Part shown: positions 24,669 to 38,400 of the stretch, one piece after another | How positions within the stretch are numbered: the stretch's first letter is position 1 | How the letters are laid out: each line of letters opens with the position of its first letter | NCBI RefSeq assembly: GCF_040807025.1 | Contig: NC_090953.1 | Location: 25,776,997-25,840,996 of the forward strand | Length of the DNA stretch: 64,000 bases | Direction: 5' to 3' | Origin: Struthio camelus | Taxonomy: Eukaryota; Chordata; Aves; Struthioniformes; Struthionidae | Position numbers and translations under genes: made by a program | Notes under the pieces: model-generated | What the model was told of the DNA's origin: nothing | Databases searched by the model: none | The model's input: only the letters and a program-made list of their open reading frames with translations

Positions 24669-26471
24669 TCAGAAGTTCTCGTAGTGATGTACAAAGTAGG
24701 TCTGGTCCTTTTTGTTAACTTGCTGACAGGCCTTTTCCACACTCTTTGTCATCCCGGGTGGGCCACAGCTGAACACCCCGATCTTCTGCACCTGTGGAAA
24801 CAGGGAGGCCAAAGGGATGTCTAATCTGATGGCACAAACTCTCCCGCCCAGCTCAGCCACCCCTGGCTCTCTCACACCAACCCTCGGGCACCTCATCCTC
24901 TGGCAGCATCAGGCATGGCTACCGGCCATTCCTGCCTGAGGAGGCTTCCAGGGACTTCCCGTGGAGCCACTGCGGCCATGGAGGAGGGAATGGGGGCCTT
25001 TCAAAGGCTCCTCACAACTTTTGCCAGCTCTGAGTACTGGCTGCACCCAGAATCTCATCACAGGGTGAGGTTGGGGGGTGGTATTTGGCTGGACCAGGGC
25101 AAATGTGATCTCCCCCTGCAATGGCCCATCCTGTCTCCAGAGGGTGTGTGGGGCCGGGGTGGGGGCGGGGGGTAGGGAGGGTTTATGCCCCTTCTGCCTT
25201 CCCCTTTGTGCAGGCACCACCAAGCTCTGCACAGCCTCAAGGATGGGCTGGGACCAGGGATGTCATTGTTCCCTGCACTGGCCAGTGGATGCCCCCTTCC
25301 TGCCCCCATGCAGGTCCCCAAGGCCCAGACAGGGCAGCACAGACCTCAGGGTGCACCTCCTGCAGTGAGGTGAAGAAGGGCATGAATGGGGGCCGCCCGA
25401 AATGCGTGATGGAGCGCAGTCCTGTGAAGAGGCTCCGGTTCAGCACCTTCTGGAACTGCCGCTCGCAGATATACTGAAAGAGAGAGCAGGGCATGTCAGA
25501 CCAGCACAGCTGAGGCCCTGGGCCGGCAGCCTCCCTGGTGGGCAGCCCTGGCGCAGGGCTCACCAGCATGGTGGTGCGCAGGTCAAACTTCTCGGCCAGC
25601 TGTGTGATGTAGATGTGCACAGAGACCAGGTTGTTCCGGTCGGCCTCCTCCACCTCACGGATGATGTCGGCCAGCCACTCGAACTGCCGCTGCGTGCGTG
25701 TCACCCAGATGAAATATATCTGTGGCATGCAGGGATGAGACTCAGTATGGGGCCAGGATGCCCGATGCACGCCAGGGTGCCCGATCTTTCTTGGCCAGGA
25801 CTTGGGGAATTTCACCCCCAAAGAGGCCAGAAGCAGCACAAGGTGTCTTGGGGAGGGCTCTTGTCCGCTGGCTGCTTCCTCTTACCTTCTTACACAGCAG
25901 CTTGGAGCTGAAGGATGACTTGAAGACCAGGTCCTTGAGGATGGATGCAAAGGGCGTCACCCCGATGCCTCCTCCCACCAGCACTGACACCTCGAACTTG
26001 TTCCACTCCTGGTGGCCCTCCCCAAAAGGTCCGTCCAGGTAGAGCTGGAAAGGAGCTGGCTCTTAGCAAAGCATCTCTCTCCTCCACTCACCCAGGACTT
26101 GGCCACTTTCAAAGCTGGACAAGTGCCTTGGGCTTGGGCACAACTCAGTGCCAAGTTGCTTTGGACCTGAGAACTGCCTGCCCTCAGAGGCTCCCCGTCT
26201 CTGGAGCTGCAGCTCCTAGTGCGGAGTGTCGAGCTCACCTTGGGCAGCTTGCCGATGAGGGCCAGGCTCTCCAGGGAGTAGAGCTCCCGCAGGCGGGTGG
26301 TCCAAGGTCCCACAGCCCGGATGTGCAGGCTCAGCGTGTCCTCGTGCGGCGCTGAGGTCAGGGTGAATGGGTGGTACTCGGTGGTGCCCAGGGCCACACA
26401 GGCGATGCGTACCCATTGCCCTGACTTGTAGTCAAAGTCCTGCGGCCTCTGGAACTGGAGATGGGTAACAC
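24669..26471 (-). other. DUOX2: DUOX2 exons 29-33: FAD/NADPH dehydrogenase domain
   Basis: Exons 26239-26471, 25886-26044, 25564-25719, 25345-25473 and 24669-24791 (residues 1261-1526). Cytosolic dehydrogenase module. Visible motifs are HPFTLTSAP (FAD), YLDGPFGEG and [12 protein letters not shown] (NADPH pyrophosphate), [25 protein letters not shown], and the terminal FSCGPPGM nicotinamide-site motif and HHYENF. All introns between these exons are phase 0. A short segment near residues 1324-1336 ([13 protein letters not shown]) differs from the mammalian proteins as I recall them. Confidence 0.95.
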
Positions 26472-29400
26472 CTGGTGGTGGTGGGGGGGGGGGCGGTAAC
26501 AGAGGACTTTTTACTAGCTCCTTCATTAAGGTTGTTGTTTGAGACATTGAGCAGTGGAGGGAAAAGGCTAGGAGAGATCAGTGGCCTCAAGGAAAGTTGG
26601 TGCATTTGACCTGTGCTATTGGGGGGGGGGGGGGGGGGAGCGCTTAAGGACAAGTTGTGGAGCCAGGCCTGGACACAGGATGCCCAGAGAAGCTGTTCTG
26701 GGGCACAACACAGGGACCAAGTGGTTCTTGTTAGGTAAATAACTGATGCCTACTCAGGGAGGTAAAGCCAGTGTGTTGGCGAAGCTCTGTACCTCAGTTT
26801 CCCTACTTGTGGAGGGCCACCAGAAGACCCTTGCCCTGCAGGGGGGCTGTGAAGGCAGTAGGGAACATGTATTCTGGAACAAGGCTGCCTCCCTCAGTGG
26901 TGTCAGTCTGAGCTGTCAGTTCATGTGACAGCCAGCAAGATATTTTTCCGGGCCAGAATGACCTGCTTGCCATTTGGGTTGGGGATTGCTGCCATGGGGC
27001 ACCTGCACCTCTCAACACCAGCAGGACTGGAAAACTCAGTCCCTGAGGAGCTGGGTTTCCTCTTCCTCTGCAGCCCCCTGATGCTCTTGTGAACAGCCTG
27101 ACCTGGTGGGGGTGGGGGGGGGGAAGGGGCTGTGTGGATGTGGTACCTGAGGGCAGGAGCTCAGCTTTCACCACGCCAATCTCCACCTTCTTCCTGCTCA
27201 GGCTGAGCAGCTTGTCTGCACCGTAGATGAGAGCCGGGATAATGAAATAGATGTGGAAGCGGGGCTGTTGGATCAGAGCATAGCTGCCGTGGATGATGAT
27301 CTGGGGAGGAGCAGGGAAGGAACAGCCCCCATCAGTGTGGCACTCGCTCCAGTGAACCATCTCCCTGTGGTTAATTCAGTGACAGCTCATTGGTAGCAGG
27401 GAGATGGGAGGGTCCAAAGATGGTGGAAGGAGCAAGGATCCAGGCCACCAGGTTCTTTTGAGTACTGGGCCCTCTGGGACCTGCCTGGCTATTTCCCCTG
27501 CCTGCTCCTCATCCGCTGGGCTGAGCCTTGGGCTTGCAGTGCATCGGCACCACCTATTCCCTCCCTGCCTAATTTCCCCTGCCTGCTCCTCATCCGCTGG
27601 GCTGAGCCTTGGGCTTGCAGTGCATCGGCACCACCTATTCCCTCCCTGCCTAACAGCTGGGCTGGGGTGAGACCTGCATTACCAGGACATAGAGCAGCAC
27701 GTAGAGATGGTGAGTGATCCAGAAGCCCTGAAAGCTGACGCGCCGGAAGTGGTGGGTGGCAAACACGTACATCACAGCAAGAATCACGAGCAGCAGTACT
27801 CCTGTCATGCCTGCAAGAGAAGGGAGATAGAGAGTGGATCAGACCTGCCCCATGGGGGCTGCATCTCAGCTGGGCAGAGGCTGCCCAGCTCTGGCACACC
27901 AGCAAGCACAGGGCGCAGGGTACACAGCCTGTCTACTAGGCCTTCTTACCTGGAACAGTCTGGAAGAACCACCAGTAATATTTCTGAGGGAACTGTGACC
28001 TAGAGAGGGACAAGAAATTGCACCATGGATCATGGACTGGCCAGAACAGGGATAAGTCTAACACTTGTTTGAAAAACGTTTTCACTTTCTTTGCCATCTA
28101 TGCCCAGGATGTTCTGCCTGGACTGTGCTTCAAACTGCACCTACCCATCATCCATAAAGACACTGGAGAAGAGGCAGGACAACACACTGAGAGGGATGAC
28201 TGAGAAGATGTAGACGTTCACTACATGACCTGCAGTGTGGAGCACTGTAGAAGATGGAAACCGGGAGAGAAGAGCATCATCACCATGGTACGTGGACACA
28301 TGGCAGACCCTGCTGATATGCTCAGCAGCCTGGCGATTACTCCTGTTCTGTGGTGCAAAGCATCTAGTCTCGCCAGGTTCCGTATACAGTGGCATGCTTC
28401 TGCCTTCTCTAGCTGTATCATGATGGGCTGGTCCCTCCTGAAGAGCTGATCTCCTGGTTTAACTGTGATTCCTGGGTGACATCTCCCCCGGGCTTCCCCG
28501 GCAGACCACCTACCTGAGAAAATCAGGGCTGCCATGGCAATCCAGCGATGGAAGTCCACGGCGGCATCGAAGGGGATGTAGCGATTGAGGAAAGTCTCCC
28601 GCAGGATGGTGATGAGGTTTCGGCACATGGTGAGCAGGATGTAGGAGTACATGAAGGAGATGCAGGCAGCTGACCCCCGAGAGATGATGATCCCAACAAA
28701 GGTGGTCTGTGCAATTCCAGTGAGGGGGGATGCAAAGGCATAGTCTGGGGAGAGAGAGCAGAGTAGGGCCTCACACACCAAGCACACTGTCCCTTCCTGC
28801 AACCAGAGTGGCTCTGCCAAGAAGCAGCCACCTAGGATGGGGCTGCGTGGGGACAGGGACACACTACGCTGCTATGTCAGACCCAGGATCTGCACTGGTC
28901 TCTGCTGCTGGGAGACAGGATCTCGTTGGAGGCTGAGGGAGGGGATTAGTCTCGTCTTTATAGCACTGTGAAACTGCATCTCAAGACTATGTCCAGAGTT
29001 GGGATTTCTAGTACAAGAGAGGGAACAGCAAACGAACGAGTCCAGGGGAGGCCACGAGGATGACTGGGAGCTGGAGCACATGGTGTATGAGAAGGCTGAG
29101 GGAAATGGGCTTGCTCAGCCTGGAGGAAACAAGGCTCAGGGGAGACCCTACTGCTATTTACAACCATGTAACGGGCATTGCAGAGAGAATGGAGCCAAAC
29201 TCTTTCCGGTGTTGCACAGTGACAGGATCAGAGGCAATGGGAAAAATTTCACTAAGGGAAATTTGAATTAAATTTCAAAAAACACTCTTCGCCGGGGGAT
29301 GGGCAAACACTGAGATGGGCCTAGTGTTGAGAATGGATCTCCATCCTTGGAGCTCTTCAAACTTTCTCTAGACAAGGCCTTCAGCCACTTGATTCAGCTT

Positions 29401-32400
29401 TGACATTGGCCTTTCTTTGAGCAGGGAGTTGGACCAGCGACCTCCAGTGGTCCCTTCTGACCTCAATAATTCTTTGATTATTTAAAGGGAGGACGAACAC
29501 TGCTGGCCAAAGCTGTGCCAGGACCTTCCCCACCCCAGTGTGGCCCATGCAGTGTGTCGTTTTCAGGAGCCAACCCTATGCACTCCCCAGCATCTGTAGT
29601 GGCAGAACTGGAGGGACCCTCACAGTATGCTCTCTCCACAAACAGGCCGGTGGTGATGGCAGAGAACAGGACCACGCAGATAATGTGGCGCCGGTAATTC
29701 TCAATGAAACGCTTGAACTCCTGGATCTTCTGCTGAACTTTATTCCGCTGGTATTTTTTCCTTTGTGCTTTGGTGTATACATGTAGCTGGTACTGGTTCA
29801 CCCTGGAAAAACAGGAGAACTTGTGTCAGTTCAAGATTTACCTGATGTCGGGTATGGCTCAGGGACTGTATAGCACCTAGCACACCGGAACAACCCTCTG
29901 CAAATGACCGCAGGGACCTAAAGAAGATGGTATCAGAGTTTAATTTCTGGATATGATCCAGCTGACACAGTAATGAAAGCTGATAACAATTATGCAGATA
30001 ATGCCTGATGAAATAGGCTATAAGGAAGGACCATAAAAGATGATTTTTATAATGACAGTGAAACCTCCCAGGGTTAGCTGTATTCTGAATGACGCAGTAT
30101 TTCTGCCTAGGAATAATAACAACTTAACTGCTTCTTTGGAGAAGTATATGCCATTGCCACAGCAGTGAGGACTTGAGTCTCTCCTGCTGTAGTGGCAGGC
30201 ATTGCAGAGCTGAAGCAGCAGAGTCCCAGTGGGCAGAGGAGGGCTGGCAGCGCAGGTAGGACTTGCCATACAGTACCCCTCTCTGCAAGTAGGGCATACA
30301 CTCTACAACCCACTGTCTGAGGCTCTGGAGTTGGCTGCTTCATGTTTTTTCAAAGACAAGTCAACCAGAGCCAGCTACAGTAGTGAGCAGCAAACCCTCC
30401 GCTGTGCCACTGAAATGGGCCTATTCCCAGGGCAGACATCATGCTCCAGCTTGAAAAAGGACGGTGTGTCTGCCTAAGCAGGGTTATCTCCTGGCAGGGA
30501 GGGTGTTGCATCCTGTCCTTCCATCCTGCCACCTTCATGCTGGGTTCTTCACCGCAGTTATTTGACTTAAGTCCTACTGGGACATAGAGACATGAGAAAT
30601 AGGAAAGAGCAGCCTGGCTGAACCAGAGTCCAAAAGTGCAGAAAACAAGGAGGGGGCATACTCACTTTCTGCCCAGTCTCTTCCTCAGTTCTTGCCCTTC
30701 TTGCTCCACATACTGGGCCACAGTTTCCAGATGTGGGCCTTCCTCCCTGTCTGAGATGGTTCTGCCAAAAAGAGAGCTTGTCTAGTCAAAAGCTGTATTT
30801 GCAGAAAGGGCTGTGGGTTAGTCAGAAGTGGGTCTTCTCCATTGCTGCCCCAGAGATGCTTTCCATCTCAGGTTCAGCCTAGAAGGGGCCTTGATTTTTC
30901 CTGCCAGCCTGCTGCATTCTTTACTGCAGGATATGTGGGTCGAATTCACTCCAAGATAACCCATCGCCCTGAAAAGCAATGCAGGGCTCCCCTCCCAGTG
31001 GTGAGACAACTCAGTCACATAACATGTGCAGTGTGGGCTCTCCAGGAGGCAGTTTCTCCCTATACTCAGAGTACTAGGGGAGGGGAGAGGGCAGCATCCA
31101 AACCACAGAGTGCTGCCTGCTCATGGACATGCCCCAGTGTAGTTATCCCCCTTCTCTCTCCAGTGCTGGGGTTGGGAAGGCCCAGTAGGAGAATTTGTTG
31201 GAGCGGTTGAGGTAAAGGATAGATATGCATGAGGGCAGAAAGAGGGAAAGAAACAGCAGCAACAGGACTGAGAAGAGAGCTCACCCTTTGGGCTCATTCT
31301 TTTTTATGAAGGAGACACGGTTCTGTACGTTTTTCTTGAATACATCAGGCACACCTTTCAGGATCCAAAAGGGCAGACAGTTATTTACATTGTGTAAGAT
31401 TCAGTCAACAGGGTTTAGACATCTTTCCTGGGCAGGGGTACAGTGGGGAGAGGCTCTATGCTGAACAAAACTGCTTCCATGCGTTGTACATGGAGCAACA
31501 GCTAATGTCAGATTACTGCCCATGGAGAATGGGGCAATTAGGGGTTGGAGAGACAGATGGGACATGATTTTGAAGCTACATACTAGGTGCTGTTCAACTC
31601 ATGCAGACCTGCAGGCCCAGGTGTGACCCAGCACTCCTGCACGTGCTCCCACTGACCTTTGATGCAGAGCTGGGTGAGACGGAGCTCGCTGTCATGATCC
31701 CGCAGCATGTAGTGGAAATCCTCCCATGTCAGTTCATCCTTGTCCTGAAACCCTGAGGCCTGAAACATGGACTCGGTCACCTGCTCCGCCTGATCTCTTG
31801 ACAGGCAGTTGTTGGAGATTTCAATGAAGGACCTGGAGCAAGGAGGGGAGATGGGAATATTAGAGTACTACAGCTTGAGTCCTTGAAATAACACAGGGCA
31901 GAGCCCCAGACCAGTTTCATTAGGTCTCACGTAGCCCTCTTGGGGACTGAAGCACAGAGATCGGGAATTGCTTGTGAAGACATCTACAGTTGTGGACATT
32001 GTGAGGACAACTACCAAGATTCCTGGTTCTGTCTAGAGAGATAAAGAGAAGTACCTGAGCATCCGCAGAAACTCCTTCTTGGAGAGGAACCCATTCTCAT
32101 CAATGTCATACATCCTGAACATCACCTTAGACTTCTCTTCTGGAGACCCTGGTAGGAAGGGAGAGAGGTGGAATAAGAACAAGATCCTATTTTTACCAGC
32201 AAAGGTGCTTTCAAAGATTGCCTTGGAAAGCCTGGACCTGTGGCAACAGTCTTACCCATCTCCGAAAAGACTGTGAGGGCAAACTGCTGATGGCAGTTTG
32301 AATAGCAACAGAGTTTTCCTTCACTCTCATGCCTCATTTCTGCTTAACTTTCTCAAATGAAAGGTGAAAAAATGGGTAAAGACATTGTTGTGCATTATTT

Positions 32401-35400
32401 TACAAGCTGAAAATGTAAAAGTTTTGCACAGCACTGATTTTGTGGGAGCTAGTTTGATTAAATCTGGTATTCATCCCCTCCACCTACTCATTTTCCTTGC
32501 CAGTGGTCAGTTAGGGAAGATCAAGCATGATATCAGATATGGTTGATATCTGTCAAGGACAGGAAGTATGGTCCATTCAGGAGACAGAGAGTGGACTTGT
32601 GTGTGAGAGGAGATAGATCAAAAAATCACTGTTCTGAGATAACTCTCCTCATGTACAGTCAGCATAATTACATCGTTACTGCCTTGTAACTCAAGTTCAA
32701 GCTGTCCTAATGAAGAGAACTTTAATCTATAGAACTGTCTACAGATTGACCTGCTGGATGGATCTTGTCCTTCACTCTGCTGGTGACATCGTTGCCAGAG
32801 CCTAGGAACAGGACTTAAGGCAACAGACGAAGACACTAACCAACACCAGGTCCCACCTTTCATGAAGATCACCAAGATGTCCAGGAACTCTCGGAAGGAG
32901 ATGTACCCATTGCCATCTTTGTCTGCCAGCGAGAACATGGACTCCACAAACATGGAGTGGGCTTTGAGCCCTAAGGACTCAGCAAACTCAGCCCTGCTTA
33001 GCTCACATGTCAGAGACTCCTTTGCCTTCTGTGAAGATTCAAAGCTGAGCTCTCCAGCATCAGACCGGTCAATGTCCAGCACCTGCAGGTTGTGTCCCAC
33101 AAAAGAAATCCTTTGAGTGCTGGCAGAGCAGGAGGCTATTGTTGGCTTGTCCAGCCTATTGCACAAAGAGTGGTAGCTCTCCCAGCACAGAATTCATGAC
33201 AGATACCATAGGAATGTCCTGTATTTCTCCTACACAATGCGCCTTCTACAGTAAACACCACTGACCATTGCGGATACCTCAGTCACTTACTGAGAATACC
33301 ACAGCACATGCAAAAGTCTCTTTCTAACATTAAACACTTGCATCACAACAGCAGAGCTACCTTTGTCTTCTGCAACTGAAAATTTTCCATAATTCTAAAA
33401 GTATCAGCGGCTTCTTCCTTGTGCGTGGCTTACCAACTCTTACGGAGAGCAACGGCAGCAGTATTCATTACTTAGTCAATACAGAAATACCTTCTTCCAT
33501 TCATCAGAGCCTGCCAAACCTGTACATACCTGAGCAAATAGGTGCCTAAAGAAAGTCTCCAGAATCTTTTTCCTCTGCTCCTGGGTGACTGCCTGTTTCA
33601 GCAGACTCTGTTCCTTCATCTCAGACACATGCAGATCAAGATTGCTCTTTTTCAAGCAGTCTCGTAGCTTCCCAATGAAGTTGCTCCTCTCTGCCTCTTC
33701 ATCGAAAAACAGCACCTGCGAAAGGCACCAGACAGCTGTGAGTGGCAGAGACTCTCAGTCAGGCTGAGTTTGGACATCACATCCAACAAGCTAAAAGTCT
33801 AAGCTTTCCTCAGCAGTTGCTGGCTGCTCTTTTCAAACTGGTCTGACCTCTCCCTATCAGATTCACCCCGCACACACCATTTCTGTGTCCATGGGTACCG
33901 ACTGAGACCTGATTTGCTAAAGCTCACTGGTCTGGAGGTCTGCAGCTCAGTATGAAGCACTGCTGCTGCTCACCACTTCATGGTATGAAGTGGACCTAGT
34001 GGTTCTCAGGAGGCTGCGGCCACCCTTCAGGGGCCCATGCTTCCCTGAGAGCCCAGCACCCAGGACTGAGTGGTGCAGCATATATGTGACTAGTGGCAAA
34101 GGACGCTGGAGGGGTCCGGGGGACACTACTCAGGCATCACAGTACTCACCAGGTCGTACTCCTTGGGGCTCTTCAGGAGCAGAGCTCTGTTGCCTTTGTT
34201 GTTGGAGAGAATCACCTCCACCCTTTGCTGGGTTTTCAGACTAATGTTCCGGAGCAAAGACCACCTGCTATCCAGCACTTTGAGCACTTTGTCAGGTTGG
34301 ATCTGAATGTAGACTGGAGAACTGTCTATCTTGGGACCATGCCACTCCATGGCTGATGGGAGAGAGAACAGGACTCAGCTGTGGAAAGGCACACCTGTGC
34401 TCCCATTTATGCCCAACCTTCCTTCACTGAGAGGCAGCTTGGGAGTAACTGCATGGGGCTGATTATAAGGGATGGTAATCCATTGCTCCTTCCCTGCTAA
34501 AGCTGCACAGTACAGAGTCTGTACAGAAAATACCTGGCAGGTCACGTGGGTTGCTGGGGAGGGAGAGCTAGACTTTGCTATCACATAGTCTGACTTTGTT
34601 GCAATAACTGTGCCATCTTTGGTACAACTCTACAGTTCTGACTGTCTTAGTTGTGTCAGAGTTAAACCTTCCCACCCCATTTCTAAAATTTTAGACTTGC
34701 AGTTTTATGTGGGCTCAGTGCTATTGACTAACCACTGGCTACATGTCTGCCACGAGACCAATTACATGTTAAGGGAAAAAATGATGCTCTCCTGACTGCC
34801 CGTAACAGAGCAGAGCTCAAGTGTATGCACATGGGAGGAGCGTAGACCATGGAGCAGGACAGCAAGATTTTCCCGGCGTTCAGAGCAAGGAGATACAGTT
34901 CCTGTCCTGGAGCCACTGGTGCAACTGCTCTGCATCTATTTCCCTCAGGAAAGGTGTCATCTGGAGAGCATTACCTAGGTAATACCCTAGGTCATGGGGT
35001 GGCTGAGGTTGGAAAGGACCTCAGGCAGTCTCTAGTTCAACTTCCTGCCCAAAGCAGGGCCATCTATAGGACAGGCCAGGTTGATCAAGGCTTTATCCTG
35101 TTGGGTCTTGAATAAGATGGAGATTGCATAACCTCTCCAGGAGCTCTCCAAGCTCTGTTCTCCAGCCTTGCCCTGACTTCAGCAGCATCACCAGACCTCC
35201 ATCACAAGATTAATAGTGCCACCTCACCATGTGCCGCCTCACTGGTCACCTCTCTCCGCACGCTGGGGTCCTGCTTCTTCTGAAGCTTCTTGAAGTCTCT
35301 CTGGCGGAGAACAGCAACGATCCAGGCCACAAATAGACTTACTGAGGACACATTGGAGAAGGAGTCATGAGATATCACCAAGTTCTTTCCTGCTCTGGCA

Positions 35401-38400
35401 GTGCCTCCTGCATGACTGGGACAGACAGGGGTTTATTTCTTCCCCATCATCCCCAGTTTAACCTTGCACAGTTTTATTTAACTCAGGGCTGCACCAACAC
35501 CAGTCCATGAAAGCCCTACTCCATCCCAAGCACCCGAGGACCTGCCACCGCAAGGACCTCAAGAGTGGCCAAGACTCAGCAGCTTCTGCTGGGAGATGTT
35601 TGGCCCCTGGGCACTAATCTCCATCCTCCAGTAAAGGAGGAGATGAGTTAAAAAAAAAAAAAAAAGTAACGGCAAACCTAAAGGCAGACAGCAGAGAACA
35701 ATGATGATGATCCCAAAGCCTGCACCACTGCCTTCAAAGTAGTCCAGAACAGTCATGGGTGTGCAGTTGGCCAGGTGTTGAGTTGTCAGCTGCTGGGGCT
35801 GAGGGCATGGGTCCCCTGCATGGGACGAGAGAGGCTGTGAGTGTCATGGGCCTTTTATCCCTCTCACCTCCTTCATCCCTGGGAACCTCTAGAGTTAAGA
35901 CACTGCTGAGGTTTGTTGCTTAGTGACCCAGGGAGCACTGCAAAACTGTCTCATGCTCATCACTGGCATGATGTTCAAGTTAAACTCCAGATTTTAGGAG
36001 ACAGCCTTTGTTTTCAGGCTGAACCTTTGCTTACCACACCAAACCAAGCACAGAACTGGGCCCAAGTGCTCTGAGGAGCCTCTGCTGAGCACATCTCCCA
36101 CTAGGATGGACTGAGTGAGAGGCACCCTGGGCAATGCCAAGTCAGGGCTCAGCATCTCTGCTTGTCAGCTGGGTACTATAAATCCAGTCAGCCCTCCTGG
36201 TACAATTGACTGGTGTGTACATCTAGGGAATCAAAATACATTGCAAGGGCTGGAACAGGCAGCAGAAAAATACTTTTGTTGAACAGGAAGGGTTGGCAAA
36301 ATCCAAAGAGGGAACGGCATGCTGCTATTTTTGGCCACCCTGAGAATAATGTGGGCCCTTTGGGTCACAGCAGCGGGGACAGAAAAACTCATTTCAAGGA
36401 TGGCATAGAAGGCTGCTGGGGCAAGGGGTCCACATCAGCCTTCAGTGCGGGACTTGGGCATTTAATGTCGCTTCTAGCCTGCTGGAAATCAAAAATGTTC
36501 TGGGACACAATCCTTGAACAATTCTGGGTTGAACTCTGGCTGGCACAATTCATCACGCACATCTCTTCACTTGAACTCTGCGAGGGTTGCACCACAACCT
36601 CAGGAAAGCCCAGCCAGCTTTTTGAGCAGCCGTGGTTAACCAACAGCCCCACTGGCAGAGCAGCTGGGCAGGAGTAGGCATTGCAGAGCAGCACCCAGGG
36701 AATATTCAGAGTTTGATGCAGATAAGCATAAATGTAGTACGCAAAGCTTAATTCCTCTGCAAACTTCACAGAGTTTCAGGTCACTCACCAGTTTAACCTG
36801 CAGACCTGTGTGTGTACATGTATAAAAGCAACTAGAGAATATGTCAGTGATGAGCATGATACAGCTTGGGGCAGCCAGAGGCCAAGTCTTAGCCCCTGCA
36901 GGACTTTCCAGGGCATCATTTGCCTGTGGCATTTTTGTACCCAGGGATCCTTCCAGGACTCATGCAATGCACATGCCTGGACTTTAGTTCACTTTCAACA
37001 TCTGCTCTGCCTGCTTTGCTTGCAGGCTATCCTTGAATTTTGTATACATTTGGCTCACTTACGGGCATAGCAAGCATCAAGCTTGCCAGTTTGCCAGCTG
37101 GTTGCTTTCCCTGTGTCACTGAATCACTGGCTGTGTCACCAAGACTGGTCTGTGTCCAAGGCCAGTGGAGCTGTTTTCTCCCTAACTCACTTGTGCTGTT
37201 TGCTCCCTACATCCTGGCACTGCACAGAGCCCTCACCCTCATGCCAGACAAACACCTCGCGCTGGATTTCCGTCAAGTTTGCGTAGGTGACTGCAATGAG
37301 GACGTCGTGGAACGTGGTGTTGCGAATCTCCCTGGTTTCTTCCTCTGTGAATAAACTGAGAAAAAAGACAGAGTCAAATGGTGACTGGGGTGACAGAGCT
37401 TGGCCCAGAAAGTCAGCTAGTGGCAGGAGGGATTCACTCCCTGCACCATTTTAGGAACCGAGGAAGCTGAAGGATGGCTCTTTCCTCCAGCCCCAGTTGC
37501 TGTGGCTAACTGGGCTACAGGGGTGAAGCGTCCATGGCTCTCTAGACATGGCTGACAGAGCAGTGGGCAACCTGCTCTGTGTGCCAGATGGGGAAAAGCA
37601 TTTACCCGTTCTTGGTGTTTTCAAACCAAAACCTGTCGCCATCACGCAGGCGCACAAACTGGTCCAGGATAATGGCACTGAAGAGGGAGCCATGAGTCTC
37701 CAGCATGCCTCCAGGGAGCAACTCTAGCCTGGCCGTGTCGTTGGCGTACAGGGCAGCAATTCGCTCCAGGACCTGGACAGAAACCCCCACCACACACAAA
37801 CACAGCCTGAGCAGAGAGAATTTTGCCAGGGCATCAAAAAGTTTTGGGAAGCCTCAGGAGGATTGGGGAGCATGCATTTCCCAGGCATCCCACGTCCATC
37901 AGCTGGGCAGATGATCAGACCCACATAGCCTTGAGCTTGGGCTTGGGCTTGGGCTTGAGCAATCAAACATCGCTCTCAGAGCAACTGAGCTCCAGAAGGA
38001 GTAGAACACACAGCAGCACGGGAGCTCTGCAAGGGGGCAGGATATACTTATTCACATCGCGTAATTACACAGTTACTCCTAAACAACAGCCACACAGACA
38101 TGAAAATAGACCTCACTAGACCAGAATGTGCACTGGTGTACTTCTGCCTATGTTGGAGAAAGCAGATACTTCTTTGACTGTCTTGAGGTCCTTTGACCTG
38201 CATGCTTTCTGAGCCCAGACCAGTCTCCTATTACCTGTTGTCCCAGGTGCGGCGCAAGGTCTGTCCAAGTCTGTAGAGGCTTCAAGCCAAATCGCTCCCG
38301 GGCCTGGTTATAGGTGGGTAGGCCAAGGTCTCGTCCACGCTGGAGCCAACTGGCCACGTAGTCAGTGCGGGTGTACTTCAGAGGCCCATACCAGTAATCT

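Larger units (their letters stand above)
27147..31354 (-). other. DUOX2: DUOX2 exons 21-28: linker and heme-binding membrane core
   Basis: Exons 31285-31354, 30666-30761, 29624-29802, 28514-28744, 28145-28244, 27950-27999, 27683-27810 and 27147-27300 (residues about 925-1260). The first two encode a poorly conserved cytosolic linker. The rest encodes the ferric-reductase helices. The paired heme ligands have the NOX-family spacing: His1105 and His1119 (FHRWIAM and LHTAGH) and His1200 and His1213 (THHLY and IIIHGSYAL). Phase shows that exon 22 must use the acceptor at 30762; an AG eleven bases further in would break the frame. Confidence 0.93.

Noticed and set aside
29020-29482. Plus-strand open frames that could be read as an exon antisense to DUOX2
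   Set aside because: The sequence is a CR1 3' end; the frames derive from the transposon and carry no intact reverse transcriptase.
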